A stretch of DNA of 64,000 nt from JAPOUP01 sp965203605 (GTDB taxonomy: Bacteria; Pseudomonadota; Alphaproteobacteria; Rhodobacterales; Rhodobacteraceae), in the NCBI GenBank assembly GCA_965203605.1, contig OZ241902.1, positions 682,001 to 746,000 on the forward strand, written 5' to 3'. Made by a program: the position numbers and the translations under genes. Of this stretch, positions 45,501 to 54,132 are shown in pieces; positions within the stretch are counted from its first letter, which is position 1, and each line of letters starts with the position of its first letter. Under the pieces are notes generated by a model. That model saw only the letters and a program-made list of their open reading frames with translations. It was not told the origin of the DNA and did no database searches.

Positions 45501-46799
45501 ATGGTGGAATTCAGGAAAGAGGCGCTTGAGGATTTCGTCAACGCCACCGATGGCGCCCCTCCTCCCGTCTATATCGGTCGGGAGGATATCCTTTCCAGGA
45601 TCGAGGCCAAGGCGAACAATACTTGGAAAGGGCTGGGCGCTTCCGCACATGGTGTGGGCAAGGCCAGCACCATCGTGCAAGGGGCTCCCGGTGCGGGGAA
45701 AAGCGTTTTTCTTGATAGATTGAAGGTCAGGTCCACAGATACCCGCGCTCATCTGCCCAACCAGTCGCGGGTCGTCGTGGTATCCAGCAAGGATATACTG
45801 GAAGGATTGCTCGACGTACTTGAGCTTGTCGGACTGGCGGGAGGATTGCCTTCGGAAAAATGGAGAAGGATGTCCTCGAATTTTGTGCTGGGCGTCGATC
45901 TGAAAGCCATCAAGGCCGAAATGTCCATGTCATGGAACGCTGCGGACAGTTCCCATCCGAACAATTCCCTGGAATTAAGAAAGAGGTTTCCGGCAGATAA
46001 ATGGCAGGGACCTGTCATCCTCTGCATCGACGAGGCCCAACGTCTGCCAAAAGAGAGATATGCACCGCAGACCCTGTTCCTGCAGGATATCCATGACGGT
46101 CGTTCCACCCTACCTCTATCCTTGGTATTGGGAGGGTTGAGCGATACGGCGGATGTAGTGGAACGGATGGGTCTGACTCGTATGGGTGTCCATGAGATCG
46201 GTGCCCTGACCACGGTTCCGGACCGGAATGATTATATCGAGACCGAGGATCTGATGCTGTCTTTCTGCGAGCATTTCGGCATCGAATGCAGCGGCCAGAC
46301 CGACAGGCTCATAGGCCTGGCCGAACCCTGCGAGGGCTGGCCTCGGCATCTGCATTACGCCCTACAGTCCATGGGACGGGAGGTTCTGCGGACCAAGGGG
46401 GATCTGGCCGCCGTCAACTGGTCGTGGATCCATCAGGAGGCGGCGGAGAGCCGTCGGAAATATTACGTTCTCCAGCAAAGCATGGAAATGGGAAAGGCCG
46501 ATATCCTTGTGATGCAGGCCATGTCAAGGCTGAAAACTCCGATGCATATCGAACTGATGGAGGATATGGTCGCAAGATATGTCAAGGATCGTCCGCGTCA
46601 AAGGCTTCCGAAAGGAATGGATGCCGAGGGCTTTGTCAAACATCTGATTCATAAGGGCGCGTTGCATATGAATCCCGACAATACCGTATATTGCCCCATC
46701 CCTTCGTTTCGCAGTTTCCTTATCAATGCCGGTGGGCCGGATCCCAATAGCGGTCCGGAACAGGTGGATGCAGACAGGGATATGGATTTCAGCCCCTGA
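45501..46799 (+). CDS. Orphan AAA/STAND-like ATP-binding protein
   Basis: 432 residues. An N-terminal VYIGREDILSRIEA block precedes the P-loop; Walker A GAPGAGKS is at 61-68 and Walker B VILCIDEAQ at about 172-180. A sensor-like segment LSLVLGGLSDTADVVERMGL follows. The C-terminal third is helical and ends in a winged-helix-like HKGALHMNPDNTVYCPIPSFRSFLI. The architecture resembles ORC/Cdc6-STAND or TniB-like ATPases. No effector or partner gene of the kind used by known defence or transposition systems lies beside it. It sits between IS remnants and is flanked by palindromes. Its composition is closer to the host than to the GC-rich ISs. Confidence 0.7.
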   Translation: MVEFRKEALEDFVNATDGAPPPVYIGREDILSRIEAKANNTWKGLGASAHGVGKASTIVQGAPGAGKSVFLDRLKVRSTDTRAHLPNQSRVVVVSSKDILEGLLDVLELVGLAGGLPSEKWRRMSSNFVLGVDLKAIKAEMSMSWNAADSSHPNNSLELRKRFPADKWQGPVILCIDEAQRLPKERYAPQTLFLQDIHDGRSTLPLSLVLGGLSDTADVVERMGLTRMGVHEIGALTTVPDRNDYIETEDLMLSFCEHFGIECSGQTDRLIGLAEPCEGWPRHLHYALQSMGREVLRTKGDLAAVNWSWIHQEAAESRRKYYVLQQSMEMGKADILVMQAMSRLKTPMHIELMEDMVARYVKDRPRQRLPKGMDAEGFVKHLIHKGALHMNPDNTVYCPIPSFRSFLINAGGPDPNSGPEQVDADRDMDFSP

Positions 46800-46818
46800 G
46801 CCTGTTATTATCATTCAG

Positions 46819-46829
46819 ATGCAACCAAT
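46819..46829 (+). repeat. ATGCAACCAAT repeat, extra copy
   Basis: Exact 11-bp copy of one arm of the hairpin at 46869-46894, located 20 bp after the ATPase stop codon. Confidence 0.7.
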
Positions 46830-46868
46830 TCATGAGGCTCCACCCTTATGTACATGGTCTATGATGGT

Positions 46869-46894
46869 ATTGGTTGCATTGAAATGCAACCAAT
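46869..46894. repeat. Perfect 11-bp-arm hairpin after the ATPase gene
   Basis: ATTGGTTGCAT, a TGAA loop, then ATGCAACCAAT. It is followed a few bases later by GTCGTTTTTG. It may be a terminator for the ATPase gene, but the extra copy of the arm at 46819 suggests a protein-binding or recombination site. Confidence 0.7.
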
Positions 46895-47156
46895 GGGTCG
46901 TTTTTGACGGACGGCGCGTCCGGTCCCTGATTCGACGGCGGACGGACAGCGTCCATTTGAACCGTCTTCCTCCAGTTTTCCGACAGATCCATTCAGCCCG
47001 TAGCATGAACCAATGAATGTCGGAACCATATATGGGATATGGCTGTGATCGAACCTGTAAAAGTGAAGTCCGACAGCGCTTCCTTCCGGCTTCCGTTGCG
47101 GGGAGGAGCGTTTGCGCTGGCCAATCCAATGAGCCGTGAAGTCAATGCCTGTACAT
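46895..47156. other. No recognisable gene
   Basis: 260 bp between the hairpin and a PIN-toxin remnant. No convincing frame was found. Confidence 0.4.
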
Positions 47157-47328
47157 ACAACGTGTGTTAATCAGGTATATAAGTCCCCATGTTTTGGAGC
47201 TTGCTGTCTCGGGTGGAGCCGAGGCCATCGTTACGGCGACCGAACGAGATTTCAGGCGAAACAACCTGCAGTTCCCCTCAGTCCGAATAGAAGATGCCGA
47301 AGAGTTTCTGGAAAGGAGAAAGGTATAG
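47157..47328 (+). pseudogene. C-terminal remnant of a PIN-family toxin
   Basis: The frame ending at the TAG at 47326-47328 reads SPHVLELAVSGGAEAIVTAT, then ERDFRRNNLQF and IEDAEEFLERRKV. This is the C-terminal third of the putative toxin-component PIN family (consensus DxxVLELAxxxxAxxIVTxxxxDF). There is no proper start and the active-site N-terminus is missing. It is not the same PIN subtype as the VapC at 11977 or the fragment at 33082. Confidence 0.7.
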
Positions 47329-47560
47329 GCGCACTTACGGTCCCCGTCGGACAATCAGCATCAACGTCTCAGGGCGTTGGCCCGGCATCGTGGTCTAAGT
47401 CTAGGTAGGCTGTTCGAAGAGTTCTTGATCAAGGCCGTGACGGAGTTCTACGTGGAAACGCGCTTTCGGTTAAGGGCTGCGACCGGAAATCCAAGTGCAG
47501 GATTGGGTATTCTTCACAAGCTGGATGGAGGATTTGGCTGATTGCACCAATCCAAAATGA

Positions 47561-47790
47561 GTAAAGACTCGTGAACAGGAGGGGAACATCCTGTTTCGGG
47601 GCACTCCATCGTTCTGTATCTTCAAGCATCGTCACTTCGCTAACCGAGTCTTCGAAGGCACCAGTCATTTGAGGGAAGCCGTTTGGGAGCTTTGGGACGG
47701 GTCCGTCCGCTTTAGGGCGAAATCGTGTGGACAGCCACAAGGGAATGAGAGGCGCCGTGAATTCCGGAGTGCCTATCCGTGATCTCATAT
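47561..47790 (+). pseudogene. C-terminal remnant of an IS630-type transposase
   Basis: IFKHRHFANRVFEGTSHLREAVWELWDGS corresponds to the last part of the 41140-42203 transposase. Stops and a frame change follow near 47720 (VWTATRE). The downstream sequence (CCTATCCGTGATCTCAT) is also found at the remnant at 43262, read on the other strand. Confidence 0.65.
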
Positions 47791-47799
47791 GTTTTGGAA

Positions 47800-48504
47800 T
47801 CAAAACCGCTCAGTCCATGGACGAAGAGTGATCTCATTTGACCAAGCCGAGCGGTGTTGATGAATCAGTTGAATATAGGCCCGAGCGATTGCGTCAGGAT
47901 CCAGCATTGAATCCGGATTGTCCGAACTGCGCTTCCGGTCCGGTCTTGACGGATTGAGAATTCCACCATCGATGTTGATCCAGGTGACGTGGATTCCTTG
48001 CGGATGTAACTCGCGTGCCATCGACTGTGCAAGGCCGCGCTGAGCGAACTTCCCCATTGCGAATGGTGCTGACTGAGGAAATCCCTTGACGCCGGCCGAA
48101 GCTCCGGTGAAGAGGATTGTGCCTCGTACACCGTTCATAGGTATCGCTTTCAACATGGCTTGGGCTGCCGCCTGTCCCATAAGAAACGCACCAAATGCGG
48201 TAACCTCGATAGACTTTCTGACCTTTCGCGCGTCGAGTTCCACCAGCGGGCCACGCAGTCGGTAGGAGGGATTGTAGACGGCGACGCGTGGTGGTGTCCC
48301 AAGACTATCGAACAGCGAAGTCACTTCATCAGGATCACTTGCATCCATTGCGACGGCGCGAGCCCCGGTCTCGGTACAAAGTTCGGACAGCTTCCTGATG
48401 TCCCTCGCTGCCAGAACTAGGTCATGGTCAAGTGAGAGCAACCGGGAGAGCGATGCCGAAAGGCCGTCGCCAACTCCAATGATAACCGCCAAAGGTCTTT
48501 CCAT
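47800..48504 (-). CDS. SDR-family oxidoreductase lacking the usual catalytic Tyr
   Basis: 234 residues, Rossmann fold. The N-terminal nucleotide-binding motif reads IIGVGDGLSASLSRLL (a GxGxGLG variant). The active-site region has LFTGASAGVKGF followed by APFAMGKFAQRGLAQSMAREL, so the YxxxK motif reads FAMGK with Phe in place of Tyr. Several members of this branch show the same change, so the protein may use different chemistry. It is flanked by IS debris on both sides but the frame is intact. Confidence 0.8.
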   Translation of the reverse strand: MERPLAVIIGVGDGLSASLSRLLSLDHDLVLAARDIRKLSELCTETGARAVAMDASDPDEVTSLFDSLGTPPRVAVYNPSYRLRGPLVELDARKVRKSIEVTAFGAFLMGQAAAQAMLKAIPMNGVRGTILFTGASAGVKGFPQSAPFAMGKFAQRGLAQSMARELHPQGIHVTWINIDGGILNPSRPDRKRSSDNPDSMLDPDAIARAYIQLIHQHRSAWSNEITLRPWTERF

Positions 48505-48720
48505 GTCACCGCTTGTCTTGTTCGGTCAGAAGACAGTTACCGTTCCTCATCATTCAGTGCGTTTCGGGTGCAATCGTCAACCGATGATTGCGAATTGCTT
48601 CGCCGAGAGACGACGCTTGTTCAGGATTCCGTAATGTCTTTCATTTGCGATTGACGCACCAGTCATAAACGCGCTTCTTGGCCGGTTTGAATACTCGGTG
48701 TCTGCGTTTCCTTTTAACAA

Positions 48721-49650
48721 CCCCACTTCCACTCCGAAGTGCAACGCCGGCCATTCCCGCAGCGGGGGCGTAGCCCGAGCGGAGGGAATGGCCGGAAGGC
48801 ATGGTTTCCGGCCCCCGGGCACCGCGGATCCGGCCCCGGAACGGCTGTGGTCCCGTCTGGATGCAGGTTATCCGGGCTTTCCGGGCGGCGCAACGCCTCC
48901 GCCGGGGCGGGGAGCGTCCGTCCGGGCTCCGGTCGGGCTGCGCCCTCCCTGCGCCCGGACGGACGCGACCCCGAAATCCATTCCATCCCCTCCCGGCGCC
49001 GCAGCCATGCGCGCAGGCGGAGGTCCGTCCCCTTCGGCAGGTACCGCCGCACCAGCCCGTTGGTGTGCCCGGTCGGGCCCCTCTCCCAGGAGTGCTGGGG
49101 GGTGGGGAGGAAGAACCCGGCGCGGAGCGCCTCCGCCACGCCGGCGTGGCCCGCGAACTCCTTCCCGTTGTCCGCCGTGATCGTGTGGACGGGCACGGCG
49201 GACGGCGGCATCTCCACCATCGCGGCGGAGACCGCGGCCGAGGTGCGTCGGTCAACCCTCCGTGAATACGTGTATTCCGGGGCCCTGTCCACAAGGGAGA
49301 CCACCGCCCCGCTGTGGCCTTTCCCGATGATCGTGTCCGCCTCCCGGTCGCCGACCCGCTCCCTGCTCCCCGCCTCCTCCGGCCTCCCGGAGATGTCGAC
49401 GTGGCCCGGGATGTGGCCACGGCCCGAGTGCCGCCCGCCTCGCCAGTTCGGCCTTTTCCCGCGGCGCCGCAGCAGCGGGAACAGCCCGCCGCCCGCCTTC
49501 CCGTCGGCCCTGACGTGTTCGGATGTCCACTGGCGGCCCACCGCCCAGCCGCCCTCCAGACGCAGCCGTCCCGCGACCTGCTCCGGGCTCCAGCCCTCCG
49601 CCAGAAGCCCCTCCACGCGCGCCCAGCGGTCGGGCGTCATCCTGCGGGGG
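48721..49650 (-). pseudogene. 3' two-thirds of an IS30-family element
   Basis: The minus frame starts within the gene (MTPDRWARVEGLLAEGW) and carries the IS30 catalytic core: VGDREADTIIGKGHSGAVVS, VHTITADNGKEFAGH and SWERGPTGHTNGLVRRYLPKGTD. After this (near 49022) the frame departs from the family, so a frameshift is present. The right terminus CCCCACTTCCACTCC is at 48721. The N-terminal HTH is missing; a similar N-terminal part lies at 43527-43910 in the opposite orientation. Confidence 0.78.
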
Positions 49651-49852
49651 TAACTACTCTCCCCTTTCCCGCTGAATCCGGCCCGATGCAATGCTGACCG
49701 CGCAGCTGCCGCATGTTCGGGCTCCGGATGAAGCGCTCCGGCACCCGCTGGTCGCGGAAAGGGGCCAACGCAGTGATGTCACCCAGGTCCTGTGTCATGA
49801 ACGGCAGGCTACCTGACTTCCTCGACTGGCGGGCGAGGCAGGCCATCGCCGC

Positions 49853-50065
49853 ATGATCAACCAACTTGAGATACACCCTTTCAGGATGGCCAGGGTGAAG
49901 CGGAAGGTATCCGGATGCTTCCGGACCGTCGCGTTCGCGCAGGCCTACTGCCGGATATCCAGCTACCTCCGGACAATGGCGGTGTTCGGATACAACCCGC
50001 CCGTCGCCGTCACACTCGCCCTGCAGGGAAAGGCTGTTGACTGTCTCGGTCAGGACGCCCCATAA
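49853..50065 (+). pseudogene. C-terminal fragment of an IS66-family transposase
   Basis: FRMARVKRKVSGCFRTVAFA, then AYCRISSYLRTMAVFGYNP matches the final domain of IS66 TnpC (consensus RMxKVxQKVSGxFRTxxxAxxFCxIRSYL). The catalytic DDE domain is absent. The 49660-49852 interval may be older IS66 sequence but is not readable. Confidence 0.65.
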
Positions 50066-50108
50066 AAGGGGGTGAGCAGTTACCTTTCTTGAATGTATCC
50101 GCTGTAAC

Positions 50109-50704
50109 CTAGAGATAGCGCCAACAACTGAATTCTAAACGCCTTCGGTGGGTTGTCAACAATTGTTCCGATCTGTCTAGTTGGTCTCGGGCCTTGTCAT
50201 TGTCACCAGTTGCCCAGTAGGAAACGGCCATACACTGATGATGGTTGGCTGTCTGTTCGCTCACCTTTTTTCCAATCGATCAAGTTCCACCACTGGTTTG
50301 AAAATTCTCTGATCAATATTGCCGTATGAACCCCAGAGCGCCATGCCATAGTTGAAGGCGTCGCGGATATGCAGGTCAGCGAAATCTTTGGCGCCACTGT
50401 AGAACAACGCTGCAGCTTCCCTACATCTACCGAGGCCCATGTATGACATCCCCAGCCCATCTTTGCCTATGACACGCGTATGTGACTTGAGATCCGGCGA
50501 GGTCAGGATCTCCTCCCAAAGTGATGCAGAAATCAGGAGTTCGTCTCGAGAATGGTTAAACGTATCAGAAAGTCTTTCCTCCAACCGCGCTGTCATCCTG
50601 ATTGTCGCTGGCTTCTCACTCAGATTGTCGCGCCGTATTTGAAGTTCTGCCTCTCGCCAAGTGTTGGGATCGAACTGTCGGATTTCCGAGTCGCCTTTTG
50701 ACAC
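50109..50704 (-). pseudogene. TPR-like protein gene with a frameshift at an A6 tract
   Basis: The 147-residue frame (50261-50704) ends soon after LDRLEKR, but the alternative frame continues naturally: LEKKVSEQTANHHQCMAVSYWATGDNDKARD, then QLDRSEQLL, a typical TPR helix pair, stopping at 50109-50111. The switch occurs at GGAAAAAAGG near 50265-50272. The full protein would be about 198 residues. Causes could be a true indel, an assembly error in the homopolymer, or -1 slippage. No function is assigned. Confidence 0.6.
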
Positions 50705-51043
50705 GAGTTATCGGTGTCGAACGGGCAGCGGGTCGGACACTCTTGGTAGGTGGCCATGGTCGCTTTGTCCGCGCAATGGTCGTTCACCAACTAAACTGGG
50801 CTCCTTCGACCGAAAGTCCGTCGTCGGTAAAGTGCAATGAAAAATGATCAACCTATCCAAATGTCCTCTTCGGGCCGAATGCTGCCTTGCGTCATACCCG
50901 GTCATTTGAACGATCCCTGGCGACTATGAATCATATAGATATGTCACAGCGAGCTGCTTCTTGTTTCGCCGACACTGTCATACCGACGACGACAGATCGC
51001 ATCACTCCGGCGTTTCTCGCTAGTCAGCGGATTATCGCTGCGC
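50705..51043. other. Spacer
   Basis: 340 bp between the TPR-like gene and the M20-like gene. No feature was recognised. Confidence 0.4.
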
Positions 51044-52387
51044 TCAGCCGGCCCCGCTTTGCCCGCACCAGCCAACGGCGATGGAAACACCGGCGACGAT
51101 AGAGCGGTAATAATCCTCGATATCCACCCATTCATCCGCAAGGCCGGACATCGCCAGTCCGCCGCATTTCGGGCCGATACCGACGGTCGGAATACCCTTT
51201 TGAACAATCGGATTGCGGATGTCGCTTGCGGTGTGGAGCGGATTGACCTTTGGCGTCGCGCCGAGGCGCGTGAGTTCTCGCGTCGCGATTCTGTACAGCG
51301 GGTGATCGTCGGGTGTTTCGGCAGCACTGATCCCGGCGCGCCAATGCAATTCCGGCGGATGATCGGTCAGCCAGGGGTCGGTTTCTGACGCATGGTTTAT
51401 GGTTTCCTGAACGGACTTCATCACGGCATTAAGATCCTCCCCTGGCACAAGTGAAAGAGCGCCGAATAGCCGGCATTCATCTGGAATGCGGTTGGTGGAG
51501 CCAACGTCGCCGAACTCGCACCGCGTGAGCATCAGATTGACCGACCGCCCGATCGCCTGTTCCAGGCGTCGATGATGAATGGACGCGCCGCGCTCTTGAT
51601 CCAGCTCCTTGAGCATCGATGCAATAATCATCGCCTTGTCGAACGGGTTGACGGCCTGATGGGCAAAGGCTGTGTGCGCGGGTTCGAAGGTTTGCGGCGC
51701 CCGGCCGCGGATGGTGATCTGAAATTCCAGCTGGCCGGGCGAGAAGGCCTTGATTTCGTCAAGGCCGCGTCCTGATTCGGCAGGATGCAGATAGAGGGCC
51801 GCGTCGGCCAGCAAGCCGTCGTGGAGCGCAGCGGCGATTCCGCGCCTGTGCGCCTTGCTGGGTGCGCTGACAAGAAACAGGTCTCCATTGAGACGGATCC
51901 CGGTCTTTCTCAGAACCGCCGCCACCTGCACCATGATGGCGATGCCTGCCAGGTCATCCGCGACGCCCCAGCCATGCAGCTTGCCGTCACGGACGGCCGG
52001 AGTGAACGGGTCGGTGGACCAATCCGCGCCCGTCCCCGGAACCTCCACGTCAGGATGGGCAAACAGGATGAGACTCTTTCCTGATCCGTTGCCTTTAATC
52101 TTGCCGATCAGACAGCGCTCCTCGGCGCTTGAAGAGATGTCCGCCGTGGCAAACTCTCCCACCATGGGGACTTTTGACGGGCCGTAGACAAGCGGCTCGA
52201 GGCTACCGCCCATTGCGGAAATGGCACCGGCGATAACATCGTCCACGGCATCGCCGCCAACCACTGTTGCCACGATCAGATTCTGTAACAACTCAAGGCT
52301 CGCCGTCTGAGCTCCCCGGCACGCCGTCTCTATCTGTTTCGATGACACTGATTGTTGCATCAAACAACGCCTGGTCGTTTCGATCAC
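51044..52387 (-). CDS. M20-family metallopeptidase-like protein
   Basis: 447 residues, GTG start overlapping the GntR stop (GTGA); an ATG at 52360 is possible. Metal-binding blocks are recognisable: LFAHPDVEVPG, GWGVADDLAG, YLHPAESG and the C-terminal HTASDIRNPI then GIPTVGIGP. The DEE motif that holds the catalytic Glu and a bridging ligand is replaced by LVSAPSKAHRRG. This is a divergent branch of M20 amidohydrolases. If active it would cleave an amide of an amino-acid derivative; the missing Glu leaves activity in doubt. Last gene of the leftward catabolic operon. Confidence 0.78.
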   Translation of the reverse strand: MIETTRRCLMQQSVSSKQIETACRGAQTASLELLQNLIVATVVGGDAVDDVIAGAISAMGGSLEPLVYGPSKVPMVGEFATADISSSAEERCLIGKIKGNGSGKSLILFAHPDVEVPGTGADWSTDPFTPAVRDGKLHGWGVADDLAGIAIMVQVAAVLRKTGIRLNGDLFLVSAPSKAHRRGIAAALHDGLLADAALYLHPAESGRGLDEIKAFSPGQLEFQITIRGRAPQTFEPAHTAFAHQAVNPFDKAMIIASMLKELDQERGASIHHRRLEQAIGRSVNLMLTRCEFGDVGSTNRIPDECRLFGALSLVPGEDLNAVMKSVQETINHASETDPWLTDHPPELHWRAGISAAETPDDHPLYRIATRELTRLGATPKVNPLHTASDIRNPIVQKGIPTVGIGPKCGGLAMSGLADEWVDIEDYYRSIVAGVSIAVGWCGQSGAG

Positions 52388-53055
52388 TGCCCTGTTATTT
52401 CTGCCAATACGTCATTTGCAAGGCTTCGGATATGGGCCTGCATGCTGTCGCGCGCCCTTTCCCGGCCACCGCTTCTAATCGCATCTATAATGATCAGGTG
52501 CTCTTCGGTGTCAGGGCGGAATCTCGAGGCAAGTCCGGAGAGTTCAAATATCCGGGTTGCCATGCGCAGGTCCTGGATCACTTCGGCCAAGACATCGTTT
52601 CCGCTTGAATGCGCGATCATCTCGTGCAGTCTTTCATCCGCCGCCCAGTGGGTTTCCGCAGGTACGGCGGGATTGGCCTTGAGCGCCAGCATGTCCGCCT
52701 CGACCTCGTCGAGCAAATCGGCGGGAATCCGCTCGATGGCCGTCGCTATGGCTTCGCCTTCCAGCAGTTCACGAAGGCGCATGGTTTGAAAATACTCTCT
52801 GTTGGAAACGACGCGCACCCGGAAGGGTTGGTTCGGCTGCTTTTCCAGCAGCCCCTCGCTTTGAAGCAGCAACAATGCCTCGCGCACCGGGGTTCTGGAT
52901 GTTGCCAGCCGTGTTGCAAGGCGGTCTTCTGATACGATTTCACCCGCTTTCAGATTGCGGGTCAGGATCATCTTCCGGATCGCTGCGTAGGACCGGTGCG
53001 TCAGGCTGACTTCGTCGGCTATCTCAGGAGCGGGTGTGGAAGTTGACGGGGACAC
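52384..53055 (-). CDS. GntR-family (FCD) transcriptional regulator
   Basis: 223 residues. N-terminal winged HTH (LKAGEIVSEDRLATRLATSRTPVREALLLLQSEGLL) and a C-terminal helical FCD effector domain (MRLRELLEGEAIATAIERI, DERLHEMIAHSSGN, EEHLIIIDAIRSGGRERARDSMQAHI), the VanR/FadR-like type that binds carboxylates via a metal. It sits within the leftward operon and probably controls the divergent promoter at 57819-57985. Confidence 0.92.
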   Translation of the reverse strand: MSPSTSTPAPEIADEVSLTHRSYAAIRKMILTRNLKAGEIVSEDRLATRLATSRTPVREALLLLQSEGLLEKQPNQPFRVRVVSNREYFQTMRLRELLEGEAIATAIERIPADLLDEVEADMLALKANPAVPAETHWAADERLHEMIAHSSGNDVLAEVIQDLRMATRIFELSGLASRFRPDTEEHLIIIDAIRSGGRERARDSMQAHIRSLANDVLAEITGQ

Positions 53056-53062
53056 GGTTGGC

Positions 53063-54121
53063 CTATTGGGTTCGACAGCTGGATGTTTCGTCAGTGAGAT
53101 AGCAAAGCAAACGGGCAGGCGTTCCGATAAACAGCTCCTCGACCTCGGCGTCCTTCCAACCGCGTCTTTGCATCATTGGCACTATATTGATCAAGAGATG
53201 CCGATATCCGTGGCCGCCATACGCTGACAGTCGCGTTTTTGTACAAATGTCGTGCGAAACCGCAATTTGACGGCGAAATCCCGTTCTCATCAGATCGTGG
53301 ATAAGATCAAGACGTGTATAATCCGTCGGCAGGTCCAAATCGCAGCCCGCCATCCAGTATTGCGATGTCTCGATGCCGAAGAAATCCCACTCGAGAACGA
53401 ATCCCTGCTGCAACAGGTCCAAAAGACGGCCGCGATCGAAAACAGTCCTGTCCATGTGGCCAATGACGGTTCTTTCCGGATATGCGCCCGCCGCCAGCAG
53501 TATTTTCGCAATCTGAGCCGGTGCATCGCAATGCCGTCCGGGATGCACTGTAATTGCCACGCCCGTATTTGCCTGGACGCGAGCGGCGGCAACCAGCATG
53601 CGATGCTCGCTCTCCTCAAGCGGCCAGGAACAGCCTATCTCACCGATGATTCCGGCGCGGATGTCGGTGTCCCAGACACCGTCTGTCAACTGGGACTGCA
53701 GCAGGGCTTCAAGGGTATATATATCTGAGCCACGAATTTCTTTCGGCATGTAGGCATCAACATAATAGCCCGCGCCCATAATGATGTTGGCACCGGTCCG
53801 AGCCGACAGGGACCTCAAACCGGCCGGTTGCGGACGTAGACCGCCGACCGACAATTCAACGATTGTGCTGCCACCGGCGCTGCAAAAAAGTGACAACTCG
53901 CGTTCCGCAACTGCGATCTCATCAAGCACCATGTTGAACGGGTTGCGGTTCTGGAAATAGTCGGTCTGAAACCGGTTCTCCATGGTGATCGGTGGGTGCT
54001 CTGCCTCCCCAGCGCGGGTTGACGGATCACGAAGGTCGCAAAGGATATGCTCGTGCATCAGGGTTTTTCCGAGCTTTTCCCGCGCGAGGGTTCCGGCCAC
54101 TGATTGCGCAAACTGGTTCAT
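53063..54121 (-). CDS. Phosphotriesterase-family hydrolase
   Basis: 352 residues, TIM-barrel amidohydrolase superfamily. Metal ligands are H23 and H25 (LMHEHI), E161 (GIIGEIGC, where classical phosphotriesterase has a carboxylated Lys), H193 (TVHPGRH), H222 (VIGHMDRT) and D291 (AVSHDICTK). The Glu bridge is typical of phosphotriesterase-homology proteins and lactonases rather than organophosphate hydrolases. A lactonase or amidohydrolase step on a catabolic intermediate is likely. It lies 11 bp downstream of the ABC ATPase gene. Confidence 0.88.
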   Translation of the reverse strand: MNQFAQSVAGTLAREKLGKTLMHEHILCDLRDPSTRAGEAEHPPITMENRFQTDYFQNRNPFNMVLDEIAVAERELSLFCSAGGSTIVELSVGGLRPQPAGLRSLSARTGANIIMGAGYYVDAYMPKEIRGSDIYTLEALLQSQLTDGVWDTDIRAGIIGEIGCSWPLEESEHRMLVAAARVQANTGVAITVHPGRHCDAPAQIAKILLAAGAYPERTVIGHMDRTVFDRGRLLDLLQQGFVLEWDFFGIETSQYWMAGCDLDLPTDYTRLDLIHDLMRTGFRRQIAVSHDICTKTRLSAYGGHGYRHLLINIVPMMQRRGWKDAEVEELFIGTPARLLCYLTDETSSCRTQ

Positions 54122-54132
54122 TCCTTCGTATC

